Part shown: positions 15,874 through 24,658 of the stretch, piece after piece
How positions within the stretch are numbered: position 1 is the first letter of the stretch
How the letters are laid out: every line of letters begins with the position of its first letter
Assembly: GCA_937884235.1 (NCBI GenBank)
Contig: CALGBT010000102.1
Span: 1-30,602, forward strand
Length of the DNA stretch: 30,602 bases
Source of the DNA: an uncultured Pseudomonadota bacterium
GTDB taxonomy: Bacteria > Myxococcota_A > UBA9042 > CAIXZC01
Direction: 5' to 3'
The notes under the pieces: generated by a model
Told to the model about the DNA's origin: nothing
Databases searched by the model: none
What the model saw: the letters and a program-made list of their open reading frames with translations, nothing else
Made by a program: the position numbers and the translations under genes

Positions 15874-17559
15874 ATGAAAACTTTTCGGTTGTTGGCGTTC
15901 CTCTTCGTCAGTGGTCTTCTGGGAGCATGCTCCAGTTCTGACGCTACCCAGAAATGCGATACCCCGGTGGACTGCGACCAGGCCTACACATGCGTCGAAG
16001 GGAAGTGTGCCCAACTGGAGTGCAAGACTTACGAAGACTGCCCCGGGGAGGAGGAGACCTGCCTGCCCGGTGTGGACGCGAGTCAACCAGAACTGAAGTT
16101 CTGTACCCCGGTGGCATGCAGCACCAAGTCCCCGTGTGACACCGGCTACACTTGCAACGAATTTTACCAGTGCGTCCCGACTGGGGGAGACGTGACAGGG
16201 GGCGACGCCCTCGACCCTGACGTGACCACCCTCGACGTCACCAAGGACGTGGGCGAGGTTCCAGGCACCGTTGACGGCTGCACAGCTTGCAGCTCTGATG
16301 GCGATTGCGACGGGCTGAAATGCACACCGCTTGGTGGCGGCGCCTTCTGCTTTGGCGCATGCGAAAGCAACGATGACTGCGCCTCTGGTTGGTACTGCGA
16401 AGAACTGACCAACGAGTCCAGCCAGTGCATCCCTATGGCCTACAATTGCGACGCTGGTTGCCACACCGCCGGCTGCCCCGATGGCCAGGTCTGCAACCAG
16501 GAATCCGGAGCTTGCCAGGCCGGTCAGGCCGAGTGTGGCGCCTGCCAGAAGGACTGGGATTGTGCCGACGGCCTCCGCTGCTACACCGAGGGCAAGTACT
16601 GCGCTCCGGCATGCGGGGACGGTTGCCCGGCCAACTCCACCTGCCAGACAGTCAACGCCATTGAGGTGAGCCTCTGTATCTCCGGCAATGCCGCCTGCTG
16701 CATCGGCGATGACTGTACGAATCCCTGCCAGGCCCCCACTCCATTCCTCAACAACAAGGGCGAATGTGTCGAGTGTCTCGCCGACGCTGACTGCGCTGAC
16801 GGCGAGTACTGCGAGGAACTTTCGCAGTCCTGCATGGACGCCGCCTGCCAGGCCCCGACGCCCTTCCAGCTTGAAGATGGGTCCTGTGTCGAGTGCAAGA
16901 ACGACTCACACTGCACCGCCAAGGGCGAAGGCTACAAGTGCAAGGTCAACGTCTGCGTCTTCCAGGGCGACCTCCCCGAGGAGTGCTCACTGTGCGTCTC
17001 TCCCTACCCGGCATGCGCCGAGATCAACGGCATCTGGGCCTGCGTCCAATGCGCTGCCGATGCCGACTGCGGCAACGGCACCTGTGACCTGAGTCTTTAC
17101 GCCTGCGACAACGGCGGCGTCGGCCCGGGTTGCGGGTCCTGCAACAACGATGGCGACTGCGTCTCGGCCATGGGTGACAAGGTGCTGGCCTGCGACGCAG
17201 CCTCTGGCTGCTGCTACGATACCGGCGGCTTCTGTGACAACGTCGAATCCATGTGCGACTCTTCGTCCGGCTCTGAATGCAAGGGCCTGATGGATATGCT
17301 CATGGGCGGCATGGGGGGCTTCCCCGGAATGCCAGAGGGCTCCGTCGGTGGTATCTGCACCTGTGACCAACCTGTACCACTCACTGACTTGCTGCTGTGC
17401 GTCTTCATGGGCGGCTGCCCGTCCACCGGCTGCCTCGGAGATTCCGTCTGCGTCGACCCCGCAGGCATCCCTATCCTTGGCGATGTCCTCGGCGCTATTG
17501 GCGGAGCGGCCGGCATCTGCATCAACCCCGCCTCTCTAAGCGGCCTCCTGCCTATCTAA
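15874..17559 (+). CDS. Cys-rich lipoprotein
   Basis: This is a protein of 561 residues. The signal peptide ends in the lipobox LLGAC (Cys at 19), so a lipid-anchored envelope protein is expected. GGAGG precedes ATG 15874. After the anchor it is a string of short Cys-rich units such as CDTPVDCDQAYTC, CTACSSDGDCDGLKC, CGACQKDWDCADGLRC and CVECLADADCADGEYC. This D-C-x-x-x-x-C pattern is common in secreted Myxococcota proteins and presumably folds through disulfides. Two units are near duplicates (CQAPTPFLNNKGECVECLAD and CQAPTPFQLEDGSCVECKND). The C-terminal ~100 residues are Gly/Met-rich and hydrophobic (MLMGGMGGFPGMPEG, GDVLGAIGGAAG). Its 3' end overlaps the convergent matrixin gene by 8 nt. 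The function is unknown. Confidence 0.85.
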   Translation: MKTFRLLAFLFVSGLLGACSSSDATQKCDTPVDCDQAYTCVEGKCAQLECKTYEDCPGEEETCLPGVDASQPELKFCTPVACSTKSPCDTGYTCNEFYQCVPTGGDVTGGDALDPDVTTLDVTKDVGEVPGTVDGCTACSSDGDCDGLKCTPLGGGAFCFGACESNDDCASGWYCEELTNESSQCIPMAYNCDAGCHTAGCPDGQVCNQESGACQAGQAECGACQKDWDCADGLRCYTEGKYCAPACGDGCPANSTCQTVNAIEVSLCISGNAACCIGDDCTNPCQAPTPFLNNKGECVECLADADCADGEYCEELSQSCMDAACQAPTPFQLEDGSCVECKNDSHCTAKGEGYKCKVNVCVFQGDLPEECSLCVSPYPACAEINGIWACVQCAADADCGNGTCDLSLYACDNGGVGPGCGSCNNDGDCVSAMGDKVLACDAASGCCYDTGGFCDNVESMCDSSSGSECKGLMDMLMGGMGGFPGMPEGSVGGICTCDQPVPLTDLLLCVFMGGCPSTGCLGDSVCVDPAGIPILGDVLGAIGGAAGICINPASLSGLLPI

Positions 17560-19645
17560 TCGAAGACTTCACCCGCAACCAGAGCAGCGCAACCAGCAGC
17601 GCCAACAAGAGCAGACCGGGAAGAGCCACCGGGGCAGTGGCAACGCTACACCCTGAACTACCGCCAGACTTCTCTTCAACTACAGGAGCCGGCTTCTCCT
17701 CATCTACCGGGGCGGAAGCATCGGGGCCACTTGAAAGATCCTGCCATAGAACCACGTCCGATGTGGGAGCGGTGACGTCTTCCTGAACCGGCTGGTCCAC
17801 ACACGAGGGGTCATCACAGACACACACCCCGTGATGAGGGTCAGAGTTAATGCCGAGACTCAGGCAGGCCTCGTAACTCGCACAGCCGAAATTCTTCGTG
17901 GCATCGCAGTCTCGGTAGCAGCGTTTGCCGGTACCTCCGACGTTGGCGCAGAAGAGATTGGGTCGGCACGGATCGTCGTTCGATTCGCACACATCCCCCT
18001 CGTCACCGCCACCATTAGTATCCTGGCAGAGCCCGAGAATAGCCGCTTTCCAACTTACATAATGCCAGGCACAGTCATACCAATCGTCACAGCCCACGTC
18101 CGCATAGGGATTGCACGTGGGCAGACAGGAGCCAGCCAACCCGGGGCCAGTCTGATCGCAGATCTGGCTCCCTGGGCAATCATTATCGTCATAGCAGAGA
18201 TCGCTCGGATCCTGTTGCGGCACACAGTATGACCCGCTGCCACACGCGGCCTTCTCCGGACAATCCCCTACATCATCGCAGAAGAGGCTACAGAATTTGG
18301 CGCTCATACCGGCGCAGAAGCCGCTCTGGCAATCGGTGTGGTGAGCGCATTTGGTGCCAAACAGCGACGGCCCTGGAGGTACACAGATGCCGTATGTGCA
18401 GGGGTCTTTCGATGGGCAATCGGCAACACTGCCGCAGGTCTGCGAACAGATCTTCTCGCCCCCCCCAAGGGCCATGCACATGACTGACTTGCACTCCATG
18501 TCGTACTGACAGTCGGCGCCATAAGGCTTGGTGCCACCCTGGAGGCAATAGCCCAGCGAGCAGGCAAACCCGGTTGGACAATCACCCTTTTCAACACAGG
18601 CAAGGGTGCAAACGGCCTCACTATTGGAGATGCCAAGGCACATTCCGCTGGCACAATCGGTGTGGGTCTGACAACTGCCGCCTAGGGGCGTACTGCCGCC
18701 AATTAGGCACAGGTCGGCGATGCACTTCATCCAACCAGGGCACTGAGAATCTGCCGTGCAATCCTTCGTACAGTAGGCATCGTCCGGGAGGGCGATGCAC
18801 ATCCCCTCCGCACAGGTTTCATGACCATAGCAGAAGTACCCCACCGGGATGTTGGCGCCAACCTGACCACAGTGGCCGTTAGTGGCCACACATTGGTCGT
18901 TGCCACCGGACACGTCGTAGCAGTAGTAGTTCTCGGCGCAGTTCGCGTCGGCGGTGCAGTTCTTGCCGCAGTAGCCGCCCTCATCGTAGCTCAGGCAGTA
19001 CCCGTTGGCGCAATTGCCGTCCCCCGTGCAGGCATCACAGGGTTGCCCCTGGCTGAAGTTGCCATAGATGTAGCAGATTCCATTCTTGTCATCCTGATCC
19101 AGGGAGCGCAGTTCCTCAGAGCCGCCAGAGAAGAACATGGTGGCCTCCCGCAACCGCGAGTGGGCCAGTCCCAGGCAATGACCCAGCTCATGGGTGGCCA
19201 CTCCTTGGATGTCGGTTTTGAGGGAGAAGAAGTCCCCGGCTTCAGTTGTCGTCCAAGAGAGGTCTTTGCCGTTGAAGACAATGACGCTGTAGTCCGCGTC
19301 CCCCCCCCAGGTGGTCCAAGTCTGTGCATACGCCGCCGCGTCTCCCACGGCGGGGTCCCAGGAGTTCTCCTTGAACTGGATGTAGATTCCGTCCTTGGGG
19401 TTGGAGCTCTTGTTGCCGCCATACGAGAAGGTCTTGGTGAAGCAGGCCAACTTCTGATACTCGGCAAACGCAGCCTTGAGGGCCCCCTCCAGTTGGGAAG
19501 AAGTGACATCGTCACTGCCCGACGGATGGAGATACCACTTGACGGTGCCGCCGCTCCATTTGTGACTAAGCACATCATAGGCCACGGCACCAGTGCCCGG
19601 CAGGGCAACAAGCAGAAGGACTGCAAGGAAGATGACGCGCCTCAT
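17552..19645 (-). CDS. Matrixin-type metalloprotease with Cys-rich repeats and C-terminal sorting-type tail
   Basis: This is a protein of 697 residues. A signal peptide (cleavage near VAYD, residue ~22) is followed by a metzincin catalytic domain: THELGHCLGLAHS supplies the zinc ligands H152, H156 and H162 and the base E153, and the Met-turn is at ATM170FF. From ~200 to ~620 come Cys-rich units (CDACTGDGNCANGYC, CQTHTDCASGMC and similar). The C-terminus has SGGSSGCS, a hydrophobic stretch and a basic end (LRVKSSIR). This resembles the tripartite Gly/Cys-type sorting tails (MYXO-CTERM/Synerg-CTERM style), which suggests processing and surface anchoring. ATG 19645 overlaps the preceding gene by 4 nt, so it is co-translated as the third gene of the operon from 21285. 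The substrate is unknown; the neighbouring Cys-rich lipoproteins are candidates. Confidence 0.88.
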   Translation of the reverse strand: MRRVIFLAVLLLVALPGTGAVAYDVLSHKWSGGTVKWYLHPSGSDDVTSSQLEGALKAAFAEYQKLACFTKTFSYGGNKSSNPKDGIYIQFKENSWDPAVGDAAAYAQTWTTWGGDADYSVIVFNGKDLSWTTTEAGDFFSLKTDIQGVATHELGHCLGLAHSRLREATMFFSGGSEELRSLDQDDKNGICYIYGNFSQGQPCDACTGDGNCANGYCLSYDEGGYCGKNCTADANCAENYYCYDVSGGNDQCVATNGHCGQVGANIPVGYFCYGHETCAEGMCIALPDDAYCTKDCTADSQCPGWMKCIADLCLIGGSTPLGGSCQTHTDCASGMCLGISNSEAVCTLACVEKGDCPTGFACSLGYCLQGGTKPYGADCQYDMECKSVMCMALGGGEKICSQTCGSVADCPSKDPCTYGICVPPGPSLFGTKCAHHTDCQSGFCAGMSAKFCSLFCDDVGDCPEKAACGSGSYCVPQQDPSDLCYDDNDCPGSQICDQTGPGLAGSCLPTCNPYADVGCDDWYDCAWHYVSWKAAILGLCQDTNGGGDEGDVCESNDDPCRPNLFCANVGGTGKRCYRDCDATKNFGCASYEACLSLGINSDPHHGVCVCDDPSCVDQPVQEDVTAPTSDVVLWQDLSSGPDASAPVDEEKPAPVVEEKSGGSSGCSVATAPVALPGLLLLALLVALLWLRVKSSIR

Positions 19646-20178
19646 GGCACCACCTCGCCCTCTCGGGTGGTATTGGGGGGCGGCTGGAGTTGCTCCAACA
19701 GTTCACTCAACGGTTTCCCCGAGGGTTGCGAAATGGTCCCGGATAGAGTCGATGGCGGACCGCGCCGGACCACGTCGATGCCGTCGCTCCGCCACACGCT
19801 CCATTTCCCCTGGGACATCCCCACCAGGGTGTGGAAATCGCCCTGGTTGCGCAACACCAGCAGCACCCGTTCGCCAACGGCAAAGATGGCATTGCCCGCG
19901 ACAGAAAGAGTCGTTGGGCCGACGGTTCCACCCATGAGTCGCACTACCACTGTGTCAACGGATAGCCCCTTCCGGGTGCTCTCCACTGCCACCGTGTAGT
20001 CGGTGTAGATGGTATCGTGCGCACCATTCCAGAAGGACACCTCCCCAGTAACCTTGCCAAGAACAATCAGGTCAGCTTCTCGAAAGAGTTGGTGCAGAGA
20101 AAAGGGGCGCACAGAGGTAGCCGCAGCCTCGGGTGCCAGCAGCACCAGAAGAAGCAGCAGGGGCAGGATACGTTTCAT
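19642..20178 (-). CDS. Secreted protein of unknown function, operon partner of the matrixin
   Basis: From ATG 20178 the product has 178 residues: MKRILPLLLLLVLLAPEAAA is a signal peptide, followed by TSVRPFSLHQLFREADLIVLGKVTGE. GAAGG lies about 7 nt upstream. An in-frame ATG at 20208, directly after the previous gene's stop, could give ten extra residues but has a poor ribosome binding site. The mature part is mostly beta-strand in character (IYTDYTVAVESTRKGL, TVVVRLMGG, GERVLLVLRN) and contains no cysteine, unlike both neighbours. I have no family name for it. Tight spacing on both sides (31 nt and a 4-nt overlap) suggests it works with the protease, perhaps as an inhibitor, chaperone or assembly factor; that is inference. 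Confidence 0.78.
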   Translation of the reverse strand: MKRILPLLLLLVLLAPEAAATSVRPFSLHQLFREADLIVLGKVTGEVSFWNGAHDTIYTDYTVAVESTRKGLSVDTVVVRLMGGTVGPTTLSVAGNAIFAVGERVLLVLRNQGDFHTLVGMSQGKWSVWRSDGIDVVRRGPPSTLSGTISQPSGKPLSELLEQLQPPPNTTREGEVVP

Positions 20179-20208
20179 TGGAGTACCTTCGGGTAGTGCA
20201 ATGGACAT

Positions 20209-21285
20209 CTACTTGGGTTGGCAGAAACCGCCAATACATTTCTCGCCCATGGGACAGTCAACGGCAACACAGTTCAGAAAACCCTGACACCCAAAGGCCA
20301 GGGAAGGGGCACACGTCTTGCCACCGCTCTCGCCGTGGTTGGGGACGCAGAAGAGACCGGTGGGGCAACCTTCCTGTGGATACTCATCGTAATCACAGGC
20401 GAAAGAGCAGAAGTACTTACCGGCCACGGGGTAATTGTAGCAGACCCCAGACTGACACTCATAATCCAGGTTGCATGGCTCGCAGAAGTCCTTGTTGCCC
20501 TTGTAGCAGGTTTCAATGGGAACTCCTTCGATCTCAAGAGTGCAGAGGGGGAAATCCTCCCCCGGCAAATCGTGGCAGCCAAAACCCTTGGGGCAGTCCA
20601 TCTTCGTCTGGCAGACCTTTGCACAATAGCGCTCGAAAGTAGTAGGGTTCTCGTGGCACTCGTGCCCCTTGAGGCAGTCGTCAGAATCCTGGCAGGGCGT
20701 ACAGTGACTGCCATCTCCCTTGCAGGTCCCAAACATCGGATAGCAGAAGTAGTCCTCTAGCCCGAGGCCGACCTTGTTGCAGAAGTTGCCGGCACCACAA
20801 CCATCAGGGTCATCCTTGCCACACGGATAGGTGCAGAAAGTAGTTCCCGTCTCATCCTCGACGCAGCGCCCGGTCGGACCACACTGCTCATCATCCTGGC
20901 AAAGGTCGCAGAAGGAGGCGGGCCGGCACGCCTTGCTTTCCCCCTTCTTCTTGCACAGCAACATCTCCGGGCAAGCATCATCGGATTCACAGGATTGTGA
21001 GCAGAAAGCGTCCTGGTCAGCGGCGCTCTCCGCAATACACTCAAGCCCCCACTCGGCACAATCACCTTCACTCAGGCAGAATTCCAGGTATCCCGGTGGC
21101 AGGCCTATATCCGGCTTCGTCGACTGGATGTCATCCGGTTGACTGCGCCCATCGATCTTGCGCGCCGGAATATCGGCCGGCGTGATTTGCACATCGCCGC
21201 CAACAACAGTGTCTTCACCTGCTCCATTGGTACTTGAGCAGGCAAACAGGATAGCTAGCAATAGCGTTGCCCAGAATGTTTTCAT
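20209..21285 (-). CDS. Cys-rich lipoprotein, first gene of the matrixin operon
   Basis: This is a protein of 358 residues from ATG 21285, preceded by GAGGT at 9 nt; a TTG nine bases further upstream is less likely. The signal peptide ends in the lipobox ILFAC (Cys ~16), followed by a disordered Asp/Gly/Pro-rich linker. The rest is ~8 Cys-rich units (for example CLSEGDCAEWGLEC, CDLCQDDEQCGPTGRC and CTPCQDSDDCLKGHEC) of the same style as in the lipoprotein at 15874 and the matrixin. It is probably a disulfide-rich envelope protein of unknown function. It has its own promoter (21322-21350) and leads the operon lipoprotein, secreted protein, matrixin. Confidence 0.83.
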   Translation of the reverse strand: MKTFWATLLLAILFACSSTNGAGEDTVVGGDVQITPADIPARKIDGRSQPDDIQSTKPDIGLPPGYLEFCLSEGDCAEWGLECIAESAADQDAFCSQSCESDDACPEMLLCKKKGESKACRPASFCDLCQDDEQCGPTGRCVEDETGTTFCTYPCGKDDPDGCGAGNFCNKVGLGLEDYFCYPMFGTCKGDGSHCTPCQDSDDCLKGHECHENPTTFERYCAKVCQTKMDCPKGFGCHDLPGEDFPLCTLEIEGVPIETCYKGNKDFCEPCNLDYECQSGVCYNYPVAGKYFCSFACDYDEYPQEGCPTGLFCVPNHGESGGKTCAPSLAFGCQGFLNCVAVDCPMGEKCIGGFCQPK

Positions 21286-21321
21286 GGTTACCAACCTCGT
21301 CTTCCGTCAACAAGCGGCGCT

Positions 21322-21350
21322 AGAATACCAGAAAGCTCGCCCAAGGCCAA
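21322..21350 (-). promoter_or_regulatory. Promoter of the Cys-rich lipoprotein/matrixin operon
   Basis: On the minus strand: -35 TTGGCC (21345-21350), a 17-nt spacer and -10 TATTCT (21322-21327). The predicted start near 21315 leaves a ~30-nt leader before ATG 21285. It is divergent from the transporter promoter ~40 nt away. Confidence 0.5.
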
Positions 21351-21391
21351 ACCATGTCATTCAGCCACCGGCATCGTGTCCGACAATTATG

Positions 21392-21421
21392 TTGCCTTCC
21401 GGCGGACCATCCCCTTACAAT
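21392..21421 (+). promoter_or_regulatory. Promoter of the NSS transporter gene
   Basis: -35 TTGCCT (21392-21397), an 18-nt spacer and -10 TACAAT (21416-21421). The predicted start near 21428 gives a ~27-nt leader to ATG 21455. Confidence 0.5.
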
Positions 21422-21454
21422 TCTCGCAACGTTGATTCCGCACGGAGCTTAGCC

Positions 21455-22855
21455 ATGTCACTTCCCGCCTCAAAAACGCGAGCAAACTGGGGCTCGCGCA
21501 TCGGGTTTGTCCTTGCCGCCACAGGCAGCGCCGTAGGCCTGGGGAACCTCTGGAAGTTCCCCTACATCACGTGGCACAACAACGGCGGCGCGTTCGTTCT
21601 GGTCTATCTGGTTGCCGTGCTGTTGATTGGGTGGCCAATCATGATGGCCGAGATCCTCATCGGCCGACACACCCAGGAGAGTGCGGTCCCGGCCTTCGAT
21701 AGGCTGGGCGGAAAGTGGTGGAGTCTGGTTGGCTGGCTGGGGGTCACCACCGGGCTAGTGATCCTAGGTTACTATGCGGTCATCGCGGGGTGGACGCTCT
21801 CTTCCTTCGTCTCTTGCATCCAGTGGAGTTTCACTCAGTACGAGGAGCCCGCAGCGGGGTCATTTAAAGAGTTTCTGGCCAATGGCCCCCTCCAACTGCT
21901 CCTCTCCTCCCTCTTCCTCATGGCCACCATGCTCATTGTCATGAAGGGCATCAACAAGGGCATCGAACTGGCCACCAGGATCCTCATGCCCATATTGTTG
22001 CTGATCGTTGTCTATCTCGTGGTGATGGTTCTCTTCCTACCCGGGGTGGGCCAGACATTCGAGTTTCTTTTCACCCCGAACTTCGCCACCTTCCCTGCCA
22101 GCGGCGTCCTGGAGGCAGTCGGGCATGCCTTCTTCACCCTCTCTCTGGGAATGGGGGCAATGTTGACCTATGGCTCGTACATGCCGCGCCATGAGTCCAT
22201 CGCCAAGAGTGCGGCCATGGTCGTCCTGCTCGACACTGCCATCGCGCTGTGCGCATGTATCATCATGTTCACCATCATATTCTCCAGCACCGCGGGGGGC
22301 GCAACTGTCTCCGGTTCTACCATCGGCATGTTGTTCATCACTGTTCCCCGTCTGCTCTACACCAAGATCCCCTTTGGGGCTGTTGTCGCTCCCATCTTCT
22401 ACGTTCTGGTAGCTTTTGCCGCGCTTTCGTCAACGATTTCTCTGCTGGAGGTCCTAGTCGCGCTGCTCGTGGACAAGCTGAAGTTGGCCCGAGCCAAAGC
22501 AACTCTGGTGGCCGGCGGAGCCGTCTTCACCATCTCGATCTGCTGCGCTCTCTCATTGGGCAGCCTCTCCTTTCTCTCTGACTTCACCTTCTTTGGTGAG
22601 GGCAAAGAGGGAGTACTCAGTACGCTGGACCACCTGGCAGCGAACTGGATGTTGCCCATCGGCGGTCTCTTTACCACGGTATTTGTCGGCTGGTTCCTGG
22701 ACAAGAAGATCTGCGCTGCGGAGATCGGCATGCAAAGGCCCAACGGCTCGCCGACCGTGCTTTATCAGATCTTCCGGTTCTGCCTCCGCTACACCGCCCC
22801 ACTGGCCATTTTGGCAGTGATTGTCGCGGTTATCCTGGGGAAGGACTTCGCATAG
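21455..22855 (+). CDS. Sodium-dependent transporter, neurotransmitter:sodium symporter (NSS) family
   Basis: This is a protein of 466 residues from ATG 21455 (GGAG 8 nt upstream). A frame open further upstream would swallow the promoter, so it is rejected. The N-terminus has the family signature WGSRIGFVLAATGSAVGLGN followed by LWKFPYITWHNNGGAFVLVY, the first helix pair that in LeuT binds substrate and Na+. About 11-12 hydrophobic segments follow, the usual number for bacterial members, with the family's SLGMGAMLTYGSYMP stretch present. It imports a small amino acid or related amine into the cell using the sodium gradient; the substrate cannot be read from sequence. It stands alone, convergent with the YgiQ gene (13 nt between stops). 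Confidence 0.93.
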   Translation: MSLPASKTRANWGSRIGFVLAATGSAVGLGNLWKFPYITWHNNGGAFVLVYLVAVLLIGWPIMMAEILIGRHTQESAVPAFDRLGGKWWSLVGWLGVTTGLVILGYYAVIAGWTLSSFVSCIQWSFTQYEEPAAGSFKEFLANGPLQLLLSSLFLMATMLIVMKGINKGIELATRILMPILLLIVVYLVVMVLFLPGVGQTFEFLFTPNFATFPASGVLEAVGHAFFTLSLGMGAMLTYGSYMPRHESIAKSAAMVVLLDTAIALCACIIMFTIIFSSTAGGATVSGSTIGMLFITVPRLLYTKIPFGAVVAPIFYVLVAFAALSSTISLLEVLVALLVDKLKLARAKATLVAGGAVFTISICCALSLGSLSFLSDFTFFGEGKEGVLSTLDHLAANWMLPIGGLFTTVFVGWFLDKKICAAEIGMQRPNGSPTVLYQIFRFCLRYTAPLAILAVIVAVILGKDFA

Positions 22856-22868
22856 CGCTACCGGTCCA

Positions 22869-24644
22869 TTAGCTGCGAAAGAGCTCCTCAACCAGGTCCT
22901 TCCTCCCCGCACGCCGCAGCGCGACTCGCAGCTTCGGGTGGAGGTCGCGACGGTGCCAGAGGATCAGCGTCTTGTGGAGCTCCTTCATGGCATCGTTACG
23001 CTCCACAAAAACCTCGTCTCCGGTGGCCGGGTCAAGACCCGTGGCATACATGACCGTCGCGGCCGTGCCTGGCGTAGGCGTGAAGATCTGGCACTGCTCC
23101 GCCTGGATATTCCGGCTCCGCAGCAGACGCGCCAACTGTACCATGTCGTCTAGTGTGCAGCCTGGGTGGGCGGCCATCAGGTAGGGCACAATGAACTGGC
23201 GCTTGCCAGCCTGCTGCGAAAAGTTGCGGTGGGTCGAGACCACCCGCTCGAAGTCATCCCCGGCAGGCTTCCTCATATGGCTGAGCACCGCGGGCACAAC
23301 GTGCTCCGGGGCGACTTTGAGGTGCCCGCTGGTGTGACGCTGGGCAAGAGCCCGCAGGAGCGCGCCATTACCCGCCAGCAGGTCCATGCGGACCCCGGTC
23401 GTCACAAAGAGGTGGCGGACCCCCGGAATCGCCGAGGCCGCAGTCAGCAAGGCCAGATAGCCGTCCTGATCGTCGGCAAAGTCAGGGCAGCGCTCAGGCC
23501 ACAGGCACGAAACGCGTCGACAACCGCCCGATCGAGTGCAACTACCTCCCCACATGTTGGCCGTCGGTCCACCAATGTCGTTAATGGTCCCCCGGAACTC
23601 CGGGTGCTCGGCAATCTTGCACACCTCTTCCAACACGGAGTCCGCACCACGACTGGTGATGCTTTTGCCCTGGTGCGCGGTAAGGGCACAGAATGCACAC
23701 CCTCCGGCACACCCACGATGGGCAGTTACCGAAAAGCGCACCTGCTCCAGCGCGGGAATGTGGGTATCCCCATACATCGGATGTGCGTTCCGGGTGAAGG
23801 GAAGCCGGTAGAGCGCCTCAAGGGCCTCAACGTCAAGGTGGGCCAGAGGATTGGCCACCACCCGCATACTTCCAGATACCTGCCAGAATCGCTTCCCAAT
23901 CCCCGTTTCCAGGAGACGATGGGCGCGAATGTGTTGGCGAGGGTCGCTGGCCACAACCTCCGCATCGGGCAAGCCGATGCCATCGGACGGAGGTGCAAGG
24001 GATGCCGCTTGCCTCCAAACCACGCCCGGAACTTCACGGAGCAGATCGCGCCAGACCACCGTCGACTCGGGTCGGTGGTCTGATGCCGCGGCGTCGAGAC
24101 GACGGGCCACCTCCAACACGGGGCCTTCCCCCATGCCGTAGATGGCTACGTCCGCCCCACAGTCCATAAGGATCGGCCGGCGCACCGAATCGCTCCAATA
24201 GTCATAGTGAGCGAACCGACGCAAGCTCGCCTCGAGACCCCCGGCAACGATGAAAACCCCCTTGCCAAATGCCTGACGCAAGAGATTACAGTAAACCGTC
24301 AGGGCACGGTCGGGGCGACCGCCGGCCTTGCCATCCGGCGCATGGGGATCATCGCTACGACGGCGCCGCGAAGCGGTGGTATTAGCCACCATGGAGTCAA
24401 GAGCTCCGGCCGTGACGCCGGCAAAAAGCCTGGGTCTCCCCAAGCGACGCACGGCATCAAGGTTGCTCACATCCGGGCGTGCGAGAACGGCAACGCGATA
24501 CCCTGCAGACTCAAGCACCCGACCGATGAGAGCCGCGGGAAACGCAGGATGGTCAACATGAGCATCTCCGGTAACCAGCAGAACGTCTATGGTATTCCAG
24601 CCTAGGGCGGTCAGTTCTTCGGGAGTCGCTGGCAGATGCGGCAT
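22869..24644 (-). CDS. YgiQ-family radical SAM protein
   Basis: This is a protein of 591 residues. The N-terminal domain begins with the family's typical WNTIDVLLVTGDAHVDHPAF and GYRVAVLARP, followed by LFAGVTAGALDSMV. The radical SAM cluster motif is HRGCAGGCAFCAL (C312, C316, C319), followed by NDIGGPTANMWG and a long C-terminal part with VAPEHV and YLMAAHPGC. Such proteins bind a 4Fe-4S cluster and SAM; the reaction of YgiQ proteins has not been established to my knowledge. It lies 14 nt downstream of the TPR gene, so the two probably share the promoter at 25464-25493. Its own ribosome binding site is weak, consistent with coupling. Confidence 0.93.
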   Translation of the reverse strand: MPHLPATPEELTALGWNTIDVLLVTGDAHVDHPAFPAALIGRVLESAGYRVAVLARPDVSNLDAVRRLGRPRLFAGVTAGALDSMVANTTASRRRRSDDPHAPDGKAGGRPDRALTVYCNLLRQAFGKGVFIVAGGLEASLRRFAHYDYWSDSVRRPILMDCGADVAIYGMGEGPVLEVARRLDAAASDHRPESTVVWRDLLREVPGVVWRQAASLAPPSDGIGLPDAEVVASDPRQHIRAHRLLETGIGKRFWQVSGSMRVVANPLAHLDVEALEALYRLPFTRNAHPMYGDTHIPALEQVRFSVTAHRGCAGGCAFCALTAHQGKSITSRGADSVLEEVCKIAEHPEFRGTINDIGGPTANMWGGSCTRSGGCRRVSCLWPERCPDFADDQDGYLALLTAASAIPGVRHLFVTTGVRMDLLAGNGALLRALAQRHTSGHLKVAPEHVVPAVLSHMRKPAGDDFERVVSTHRNFSQQAGKRQFIVPYLMAAHPGCTLDDMVQLARLLRSRNIQAEQCQIFTPTPGTAATVMYATGLDPATGDEVFVERNDAMKELHKTLILWHRRDLHPKLRVALRRAGRKDLVEELFRS

Positions 24645-24658
24645 GGTGACGAACCGGG

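Noticed and set aside
18821..19999. Plus-strand 392-codon open frame opposite the matrixin and secreted-protein genes
   Set aside because: It lies antisense to two well-supported genes, crosses their boundary and encodes no recognisable motif.
21158..21454. N-terminal extension of the sodium symporter frame to 21158
   Set aside because: It would run through the divergent lipoprotein gene and both promoters; family members begin close to the WGSRIGF motif.
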